DNA from: Bacteroidales bacterium
Lineage (GTDB): Bacteria; Bacteroidota; Bacteroidia; Bacteroidales; UBA3663
Length of the DNA: 5,633 nt
Direction of reading: 5' to 3'
Assembly: GCA_004557315.1 (NCBI GenBank)
Contig: SFEH01000126.1
Span: 1 to 5,633 of the forward strand
The notes under the pieces are model-generated. The model made no database searches. It had not been told where the DNA came from and saw only the letters and a list, made by a program, of their open reading frames with translations. Below are positions 1-5,633 of the stretch, one piece after another. Both the position numbers and the translations under genes were made by a program. Position 1 is the stretch's first letter. Each line of letters opens with the position of its first letter.

Positions 1-10
1 TTAGACGCCA

Positions 11-42
11 CAAAGTTATGAATAGTTTGCCTATCTTCCAAA
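11..42 (-). promoter_or_regulatory. Bacteroidota-type promoter firing leftwards out of the window
   Basis: On the minus strand, TAACTTTG (11-18) matches the Bacteroidota -7 box TAnnTTTG at every fixed base. TTTG (39-42) matches the -33 box, with 20 bases between, which is the usual spacing. Transcription would start around position 4-6 and run off the left edge. The boxes lie wholly in the spacer after the GH20 stop, so the next gene leftwards is probably on the same strand with its own promoter. Its start codon is not in view. Confidence 0.6.
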
Positions 43-60
43 CATATCTGGCGAAAATGA

Positions 61-2148
61 CTATTTGACAATGATTTCATCGGTAAATAGCCATCCGCCC
101 GTTGCTCCGCTATTGGCTTTATAGCGCACATAACGGGCTTTGGCGTTTCCTGCCCAGCTGAAATCGCGGAAGCCGTGAGGCTCATCCCTGTTGGTCACAT
201 AGGTAAGATGCTTGATGGTCTCGAAGTTCTCGCCGTCGTTGCTGATTGAGATCTCTACCATGCCTGGATAGAATACTCCAGGACCGACCATCTGCATGAA
301 GTAGGCATATACCTCATGTATCTCGGTCTCCTGTTCGAGATCGATCACTACATCGACGCAACCTTTGCGTCCGATGAAGCCCTGCCAGCGTCCGTCACCA
401 TAGATCCAGTTGCCACGCAAGCCGTCGGTGAGGGTTGTCTCGCCTGCTGCCACATAGCTGCTGTTGTAAGGGATGAGGTAGTTGACCTTCTTGCCAAGTG
501 CGAGATGCTTGATAGGTATGACGTATTCGCGGCGGTCGCCTACGGCATTCTTGAGGTCGAACGGATGGTAACCGTCGGCTTCGAGACGAGCCACCTCGCG
601 CAATGCACGCTTGTGGAAGTCGTCGTAGTCCTTGCGGTCGGTCGGACTCCAGCCTATTTCAGAGATAGCGAGCAGACGAGGCCATATCATGTATTCGACA
701 TGTTCTTCAGTCTCGACACGTTCGGTCCAGAGGTTGCCTTGCAAGCCATCGACCAGATGAGCAGCTTCGGGAGCGATGCGGCCGATAGGGTCGTAGGCAT
801 AGATCACGTTGAGAGGGTAGTAGCCGCCTTGTGCCTCTGGGCAGAAAGGAGGAGCGTCCTGATACATATCGAGATAGAGAGGATTGCCAGGGGTCATGAT
901 GACATGATGGCCTGATTCGGCAGCCTTGATGCCGCCTGACTCACCTCGCCAGCTCATGACCGTAGCACCTGGAGTCAGTCCGCCTTCAAGTATCTCGTCC
1001 CATCCGATGATCTTCTTGCCCATGCCATTGACAATCTCCTCGATGCGATGGATGAACCACGACTGGAGTCCGTCAACGCCATCGAGACCTTCCTTCTTGA
1101 TGCGCTCCTGGCACTTTGGACAAGTCTTCCATGCCTGCTTGCCAGCCTCATCGCCACCGATGTGGATATATTCCGATGGGAAGAGCTCTGATACCTCCTT
1201 CAGAATCTCGGTGAAATAGTCGAATACGGCATCGTTGCCGATGCAGAAGTCGCCCGTGGTCCGGTAGTTGTTGGTACAGCTGAGGTCAGGACGTGTGTAG
1301 AGAACCTCCTCGCTGTGACCTGGCATTTCGATTTCAGGAATCACCGTGATCTGGTGTTTCGTTGCATAGTCGATGATCTCGTGCATATCGTCCTGGGTGA
1401 AGTAGCCCCCATAGGCATTAGGAGTGCCAATGTCGCAGTACTGGCGGTCTTTGCCATCGTCCCACCACTGACGCCAGTTGCTCTGTGTACGATAGGCAGT
1501 CTTCTGGGTGAGTTCGGGATGGCTCTTCATCTCAAGTCGCCATCCTCCTGCATCGGTGAGGTGGAGATGCAGACGGTTGAGCTTGTAATGAGCCATGGCA
1601 TCAATCTGCTTCATCACAAACTCCTTGCCGAAGAAATGACGGCTGAAGTCGAGCATGAAGCCACGGTACTTGAATCGGGGAGCGTCGGTAATCCTGGCCG
1701 ATGGCAGGGTGACAGCAGGCTCATTCTGCACATCGCCTTGAGTTGAGGCTATCGACTGGCATAGCGTCTGGATGCCATAAAACACGCCAGCATCGCCATT
1801 GCCCTCGATGACCACCGAACGCTTGTCGATCTTGATGGTGTAAGCTTCGTTGCTCTGCTTCTTGTTGTTCTTCCTGATCAGGACAATGGACTTGCTGCCT
1901 GTTGTACCGATGTGGAGATTGAGGTTGCATACATCCTTCAGATATGCCTGCAGATAATCGGCATTGTAGCGCATCTGGGCATTGAAGCCTCGGCACACGA
2001 TTGAGACACTGTTGTCGAGCACGAAAGGCTCGGCATCGGTCAGAGTTACTTCCTGCGGAATAGGAATCGGATTATACGCACAAATGCGCTGTCCCAAGCA
2101 TGGGACAACGCAAATCATTGATACTAAAAAAGTCAGTAACTTCTTCAT
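61..2148 (-). CDS. GH20 beta-N-acetylhexosaminidase with C-terminal discoidin-like domain
   Basis: Exo-acting enzyme that removes terminal beta-linked GlcNAc or GalNAc by substrate-assisted catalysis. It has 695 residues. MKKLLTFLVSMICVVPCLG is a signal peptide, probably cut by signal peptidase I near residue 19. VVPC is not a good lipobox, so a periplasmic or secreted soluble enzyme is favoured. Residues about 25-155 form the GH20 N-terminal alpha/beta domain and about 158-510 the catalytic barrel. Arg-170 (in GFMLDFSRHF), PEIEMPGH (271-278), and HIGGDE (329-334) are intact; Asp-333 and Glu-334 (codons 1150-1152 and 1147-1149) are the catalytic pair. Tryptophans in GWDE (383), MSWRG (400) and GNLWTE (474) fit the pocket that holds the N-acetyl sugar. 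Residues about 548-693 look like an F5/8 type C (CBM32-like) domain, common in Bacteroidota GH20 proteins. It probably shares a transcript with the GH9 gene. Substrate could be chito-oligosaccharide, glycoprotein or peptidoglycan fragments; the sequence alone does not decide. Confidence 0.95.
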   Translation of the reverse strand: MKKLLTFLVSMICVVPCLGQRICAYNPIPIPQEVTLTDAEPFVLDNSVSIVCRGFNAQMRYNADYLQAYLKDVCNLNLHIGTTGSKSIVLIRKNNKKQSNEAYTIKIDKRSVVIEGNGDAGVFYGIQTLCQSIASTQGDVQNEPAVTLPSARITDAPRFKYRGFMLDFSRHFFGKEFVMKQIDAMAHYKLNRLHLHLTDAGGWRLEMKSHPELTQKTAYRTQSNWRQWWDDGKDRQYCDIGTPNAYGGYFTQDDMHEIIDYATKHQITVIPEIEMPGHSEEVLYTRPDLSCTNNYRTTGDFCIGNDAVFDYFTEILKEVSELFPSEYIHIGGDEAGKQAWKTCPKCQERIKKEGLDGVDGLQSWFIHRIEEIVNGMGKKIIGWDEILEGGLTPGATVMSWRGESGGIKAAESGHHVIMTPGNPLYLDMYQDAPPFCPEAQGGYYPLNVIYAYDPIGRIAPEAAHLVDGLQGNLWTERVETEEHVEYMIWPRLLAISEIGWSPTDRKDYDDFHKRALREVARLEADGYHPFDLKNAVGDRREYVIPIKHLALGKKVNYLIPYNSSYVAAGETTLTDGLRGNWIYGDGRWQGFIGRKGCVDVVIDLEQETEIHEVYAYFMQMVGPGVFYPGMVEISISNDGENFETIKHLTYVTNRDEPHGFRDFSWAGNAKARYVRYKANSGATGGWLFTDEIIVK

Positions 2149-2197
2149 GATACAAGTAATTTATGTTTGGTTGATAAAATGTTGACACTCAAATTGA
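2149..2197 (-). other. Short A/T-rich spacer between GH9 and GH20 genes
   Basis: The 49 bases between the GH9 stop and the GH20 start hold no hairpin and no full TAnnTTTG box. The nearest is TCAATTTG beside the GH9 stop, with one fixed base wrong. The leader just before the GH20 start codon is A/T-rich and lacks a Shine-Dalgarno sequence, as is usual in Bacteroidota. This supports one shared message for GH9 and GH20. Confidence 0.55.
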
Positions 2198-3952
2198 TTA
2201 CTTCAGAAGAGCATCGAGCCAGCCAACCATGGCAAACAACGAGGCATTCCAGTTGATGGCAATCTCGTTGGAAGCGTAAGAGTTGACGTTGTCGAGATAA
2301 CATTCGTCGGCAAAGTCGTTGGTGTAATAAGGGCAAGTCGCTTCATCCTGCTTGCCAGGGTTTGGACCGCCAGAGAGCATACCAGGTAGTGGGTCTTCGA
2401 TGCCATCGGCAGCTGAGATGCGATGATGAGGGTTCATGAACGGACGGGTTCCGAAGCCTGTCACATAGCTATATCCTGTGGCATTCTGTCCGAGCATGTA
2501 GTTGGCATTCTGGAGAGCAGCTGTGACATAGTCGCGATTGCCAGTGAGTGCATTGGCATAGAGATAGGTCACGCCCATGCAGCAGCATCCTTCAGCAAGA
2601 CTGCCCCATCCGAAGTCGCTTACCTTATTGCCATAAGTGCTCTGGAAGCAAGAACCATCGACATTCTTGATTTTCTCCTCGCAATAGCCGAGCAGGCTGC
2701 TTGTAAATCCTGCTGCCATCTCCTTGGCAACGGCATTGTCGGTGTGGAGTGAAGCATTGATCCAGTCGAAGACTCCGAGTGTAGCCACATTGCCCCAGGT
2801 AGGGAGAGAGTAGCACTGCGGGATGTTCTTCTTGACATCGGCAAGATATGTCTCTTTGCCAGTCGAGAGATAGAGCTCGGTAGCAGCCCAGAAGAACTCG
2901 TCGCCAAACGACATGTCGTCATAGGCACCAGTGAAGATTGCTGGCTGGAACTCTTCGTTGAGCTTGTTCTGGAGATAAGGCTCGTTGTCGTGCTTGATTG
3001 CCCAGGCATAAGCCTTTTCAGCTGCTGGAAGGGTCTGCGCTACGAAATCGGCATATTCAGGATACTTGGCATAGACACGTGAAGCCTGTGCCATGGTGGC
3101 TGCAAAGTCGAGAGCTGCTGCTGTAGTTTTCTTTACGACATAACGTGGCTGATGAGCTTCGACTGGCATCACGAAACCCTCGAAGTTAGGGGTTGTGAGC
3201 TTGTGATAGACACCTCCGTCGGCAGGATCCTGCATGGTGAGCATCCAGCGAAGGTTGACCAGCATCTCATCGAGCACGTCGGGTGTGGCATTGCCGCTCT
3301 CTGGGATATTGAGCTCGTAGGCAGCATAGTGATCGGGCTGCATCTGATAAGCACAGAGCATGATGCCGTGGGAGAAGCCAGAATTGACGATGTACTTGTT
3401 GAAGTCGCCAGCATCGTACCAGCCTCCAGGACTTGAGATGACTGTGCCTTCAGGACGGCTCTTCGAAGCTGCACTTCCATGGATGAGCACTTCGGTATCA
3501 GGATGGGCAGCCGGACGAGTCCATTTGCCTGCATACTGCTCGGTGAGGTCGGTGGCGGTGCGCTGATAATAGAATGCCTTCATTGCGCCCTTGGCAAGAC
3601 CTTCGAGAACACGGTCGGCAATGACTACAGGCTGTGCATATTTGCCAGCGACGAGGGTATATGAGCCAGGAGTCTTGATCTCGGAGAAATCGACTACCTG
3701 ACGTTTCTTCTGACTGATCTCGCTTGTAGCCTCACGCACGGCTATACCTTTCCAGACAGTCTTGCCATCAGCATCGAGAAGCTGGTATTCATCGGCAAAG
3801 CCCACGGCTTCGACAGTGGCAGTCTTCTCCTCGTTAGGATAATAGCCGACCTGATTGACGCGGACTACATTGCCATCCATGATCTTTGGCTCTTCTTTGC
3901 ACGAAGCCAAGGCAAGGATGCCCAATGCTCCGTACATGAATTGTCTTTTCAT
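2198..3952 (-). CDS. GH9 cellulase-type glycoside hydrolase, surface lipoprotein
   Basis: Inverting glycoside hydrolase, expected to act on beta-1,4-glucan or cello-oligosaccharides outside the cytoplasm. It has 584 residues. The start at 3952 gives a proper lipoprotein signal: MKRQ, a hydrophobic stretch, then lipobox LASC with Cys-18. Residues 19-21 (K-E-E) resemble the Bacteroidota signal for flipping lipoproteins to the cell surface. Residues about 27-112 look like the Ig-like domain often found before GH9 (CelD_N type), and about 118-580 are the catalytic barrel. GGWYDAGDFNKY holds Asp-180 and Asp-183, the phosphate-free water-activating base pair of the family. NPHHR (507-511) is the substrate-binding His motif, and NEIAINWNA gives the catalytic acid Glu-563 (codon 2264-2266). 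No carbohydrate-binding module is visible. It lies 82 bases after the GH94 gene and 49 before the GH20 gene. A run of three cysteines (456-458) is odd for an exported protein. Endo versus exo action, and glucosaminidase as an alternative, cannot be settled here. Confidence 0.94.
   Translation of the reverse strand: MKRQFMYGALGILALASCKEEPKIMDGNVVRVNQVGYYPNEEKTATVEAVGFADEYQLLDADGKTVWKGIAVREATSEISQKKRQVVDFSEIKTPGSYTLVAGKYAQPVVIADRVLEGLAKGAMKAFYYQRTATDLTEQYAGKWTRPAAHPDTEVLIHGSAASKSRPEGTVISSPGGWYDAGDFNKYIVNSGFSHGIMLCAYQMQPDHYAAYELNIPESGNATPDVLDEMLVNLRWMLTMQDPADGGVYHKLTTPNFEGFVMPVEAHQPRYVVKKTTAAALDFAATMAQASRVYAKYPEYADFVAQTLPAAEKAYAWAIKHDNEPYLQNKLNEEFQPAIFTGAYDDMSFGDEFFWAATELYLSTGKETYLADVKKNIPQCYSLPTWGNVATLGVFDWINASLHTDNAVAKEMAAGFTSSLLGYCEEKIKNVDGSCFQSTYGNKVSDFGWGSLAEGCCCMGVTYLYANALTGNRDYVTAALQNANYMLGQNATGYSYVTGFGTRPFMNPHHRISAADGIEDPLPGMLSGGPNPGKQDEATCPYYTNDFADECYLDNVNSYASNEIAINWNASLFAMVGWLDALLK
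3887..3952 (-). other. Lipoprotein signal with surface-export-like residues (GH9)
   Basis: Codons 1-22 of the GH9 gene encode a positively charged start (KR), a hydrophobic core, lipobox L15-A16-S17-C18, then K-E-E-P. Signal peptidase II would cut before Cys-18. A lysine followed by two acidic residues next to the lipidated cysteine is the pattern reported for lipoproteins exposed on the outside of Bacteroidota cells. Placement at the surface is inferred from this pattern. Confidence 0.75.
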
Positions 3953-3971
3953 TGTAAAAGCTAATAGTAAT

Positions 3972-4013
3972 AGAAAAACAGAAGTTTATGGGAGCTTATA
4001 CCCCCATAAACTT
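3972..4013 (-). terminator. Hairpin with U-rich tail between GH94 and GH9 genes
   Basis: An inverted repeat has perfect 11-base arms at 3982-3992 and 4003-4013 (AAGTTTATGGG and its complement). Read on the minus strand, the stem can extend inward by G-U, G-C and U-G pairs to an AUAA loop, about 14 pairs in all. The 3' side is followed by CTGTTTTTC, a short U tract. This is the form of an intrinsic terminator reading with the genes. It begins 21 bases after the GH94 stop. The plus-strand reading lacks a U run and has an A/C clash in the inner stem, so the minus-strand direction is favoured. No good promoter is visible before the GH9 start 19 bases beyond the tail, so it may only partly terminate, or it may protect or set the 3' end of the GH94 message. 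Confidence 0.7.
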
Positions 4014-4034
4014 ATCCTGATCTCTCAAAAGGAC

Positions 4035-5633
4035 TTATCCCATGATGACTTCAATGACATGCTTGCCAGGAGTGCTCTTGATGATGTTGCCATCGACAGC
4101 CACGCCATCGACAGTCATCGACTTGACGCCCTTCTGCACGCCATCAGGGTTCTTGATGGTGATGTCAAATTCAGCACCGCGAAGCACTCGCTTCACGCTA
4201 TATTCCTTCATGTCGGAAGGGAGACAAGGGTCGATCTCGATGCCGTCGTAGGTTGGCTTGACACCGAGGAGGAACTGACTGACTGTGTACCACATCCAAG
4301 CAGCTGTACCTGTGAGCCAAGAGTTCTTGCCCTCACCAGGCTTTGCTGCATCCTTGCCCGCTACCATCTGGCAGTTGACGTATGGCTCAACCTTGTGAAG
4401 AGTCTGATCCTTGATATACATTGGGCAAATCTTGCGGAAGAGTTCCCATGCATCGTTGCCTCGACCGGCAACAGTCTCGCCTATGATGACCCAAGGATTG
4501 TTGTGGCAGAAGATACCTGCATTCTCCTTGTAGCCAGCAGGATAAGATGATATCTCGCCCATCTCAACGTGATATGTAGTATAAGCTGGGTTGTTAAGCA
4601 CCATGCCATGTTCGCAGTCGAGATACTTCTTGCAAGAGTCGATTGCCTTGTCGCATAGACCTTCCTCAAGGCCAATGCCTGCCATTGTGCAGAAGCCCTG
4701 TGACTCGATGAAGATTTTGCCTTCCTCACATTCGTTAGAGCCGATCTTGTTGCCGAAGAAGTCGTAGGCACGGAGGAACCATTCGCCATCCCAACCATGT
4801 TGCTTCACAGCCTCGACCATGTTATTGATGTGCGATAGAGCACGTTCTGCCTCTTCTGGCTTGCCAATCTGCTTGCAGAGTTCGACATACTGACGTCCGC
4901 AGAGTACGAAGAGACCTGCAATCATCAGTGACTCTGCCTTGCTGCCTTCGGTCTTGTTCTCGGTTGTCTGGAAACTCTCGTTAGGATCCCAAGAGAAGCA
5001 GTTGAGGTTGAGGCAGTCGTTCCAGTCGGCACGTCCGATGAGTGGGAGTGCGTGAGGACCTAGGTTATTGACCACGTGGTTGAACGATATCTTGAGATGC
5101 TCGAAAAGTGAAACCTCTGTGCCTGCCTGATTGTCCCAAGGCACCTGTTCGTCGAGGATTGAGAAGTCGCCGGTCTCCTTGATGTAAGCCACCGTGCCAA
5201 AGATGAGCCACATTGGGTCGTCGTTGAAGCCGCCACCGATGTCGTTGTTGCCATGCTTGGTGAGTGGCTGGTACTGATGGTAGCAACCACCGTCAGGGAA
5301 CTGTGTCGAAGCGATGTCGATGATGCGTTCGCGAGCGCGAGAAGGCACCTGATGAACGAAGCCCACTAGATCCTGGTTGGAATCGCGGAAGCCCATGCCT
5401 CGGCCCACACCGCTCTCGAAGAATGAAGCTGAACGAGAGAAGTTGAAGGTAATCATACACTGATACTGGTTCCAGATGTTGACCATACGGTTGAGTTTCT
5501 CGTCGTCGCTCTTCACCACATACTTGTCGAGGAGTTCGTCCCACATCTTGGCAAGTTCGTCGAATGCCTTGTTGACAGCTTCGACTGTCGAGAACTTCTC
5601 GATGGTAGCCTTTGCCTTTGTCTTGTTGACGAA
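4035..5633 (-). CDS. GH94 cellobiose phosphorylase, C-terminal part (N-terminus beyond window)
   Basis: Likely cytosolic enzyme that splits cellobiose with phosphate into alpha-glucose 1-phosphate and glucose (EC 2.4.1.20). The reading frame is open to the right edge: 532 residues are visible, against about 810-820 for the family, so some 280 N-terminal residues lie outside. An internal Met at 5546 is not the start, because the frame continues upstream of it. Visible residues 75-90 carry GVGRGMGFRDSNQD, whose Arg-78 and Asp-84 match sugar-binding residues of known cellobiose phosphorylases. GRADWNDCLN follows, with Asp-206 (codon 5016-5018) as the expected general acid. HNN (377-379) and TGTAAW (441-446) fit the phosphate pocket, as I recall it. 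The C-terminus, ending IEVIMG, and many long stretches resemble the Clostridium thermocellum enzyme from memory, which favours cellobiose over chitobiose or longer cellodextrins. No signal peptide can be judged. Family sure; exact substrate fairly sure. Confidence 0.93.
   Translation of the reverse strand, partial: FVNKTKAKATIEKFSTVEAVNKAFDELAKMWDELLDKYVVKSDDEKLNRMVNIWNQYQCMITFNFSRSASFFESGVGRGMGFRDSNQDLVGFVHQVPSRARERIIDIASTQFPDGGCYHQYQPLTKHGNNDIGGGFNDDPMWLIFGTVAYIKETGDFSILDEQVPWDNQAGTEVSLFEHLKISFNHVVNNLGPHALPLIGRADWNDCLNLNCFSWDPNESFQTTENKTEGSKAESLMIAGLFVLCGRQYVELCKQIGKPEEAERALSHINNMVEAVKQHGWDGEWFLRAYDFFGNKIGSNECEEGKIFIESQGFCTMAGIGLEEGLCDKAIDSCKKYLDCEHGMVLNNPAYTTYHVEMGEISSYPAGYKENAGIFCHNNPWVIIGETVAGRGNDAWELFRKICPMYIKDQTLHKVEPYVNCQMVAGKDAAKPGEGKNSWLTGTAAWMWYTVSQFLLGVKPTYDGIEIDPCLPSDMKEYSVKRVLRGAEFDITIKNPDGVQKGVKSMTVDGVAVDGNIIKSTPGKHVIEVIMG

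Noticed and set aside
316..915. 199-residue plus-strand open frame inside the GH20 gene
   Set aside because: Fully antisense to conserved GH20 catalytic and C-terminal domains; no recognisable protein features.
2098..2109. VVPC near the GH20 N-terminus as a lipobox
   Set aside because: Proline before the cysteine does not fit signal peptidase II sites, which need a small residue such as Gly, Ala or Ser there.
3956..3963. TAGCTTTT as a -7 box for the GH9 gene
   Set aside because: One fixed base differs, no TTTG at the right distance, and it would leave almost no leader before the start codon.
4007..4014. TAAGTTTA as a -7 box between GH94 and GH9
   Set aside because: One fixed base differs, the nearest TTTG is only 11 bases upstream, and the site is part of the hairpin stem.
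3855..4550. 231-residue plus-strand open frame crossing the GH9 start, the spacer and the GH94 end
   Set aside because: It lies opposite two well-conserved enzyme genes and across a terminator-like hairpin, and its translation has no recognisable domain. It is a by-product of codon bias on the other strand.
4035..5633. Diacetylchitobiose phosphorylase as the GH94 identity, suggested by the GH20 neighbour
   Set aside because: The visible stretch follows known cellobiose phosphorylases closely through the sugar-binding and catalytic motifs and to the C-terminus, so cellobiose is the better call, though assay or a tree would decide.

Overview
The window looks like Bacteroidota DNA, most like a gut or rumen Prevotella or close relative. 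The signs are a Bacteroides-type promoter (TTTG, 20 bases, TAACTTTG) at the left edge, A/T-rich gene leaders without a Shine-Dalgarno sequence, and a lipoprotein whose residues after the lipid-carrying cysteine (C-K-E-E) resemble the Bacteroidota surface-export signal. Base composition is near half G+C by eye and looks uniform. I saw no mobile element, tRNA, rRNA, CRISPR array or integrase.

Everything is read on the minus strand, right to left. First (4035-5633) is the C-terminal two thirds of a GH94 cellobiose phosphorylase, whose N-terminus lies beyond the right edge. An 82-base spacer holds a strong hairpin followed by a U-rich run. Next (2198-3952) is a lipoprotein GH9 cellulase-type enzyme with an N-terminal Ig-like domain. 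After a 49-base spacer comes a secreted GH20 beta-N-acetylhexosaminidase with a C-terminal discoidin/CBM32-like domain (61-2148). The last 60 bases carry a promoter firing leftwards, so a separate transcript probably starts just outside the window.

A plausible joint role: the surface GH9 enzyme cuts beta-1,4-glucan or related chains, transport not visible here brings short oligosaccharides inward, and the cytosolic phosphorylase splits cellobiose into glucose 1-phosphate and glucose, saving ATP. The GH20 enzyme does not belong to plain cellulose breakdown. It points to a GlcNAc-containing substrate, such as chitin-plus-glucan material of fungal walls or host glycans. The same three families occur together in the Vibrio chitobiose operon. 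No SusC/SusD pair, regulator or transporter is visible. The families are well known; the possible novelty lies in their combination, not in a new protein system.
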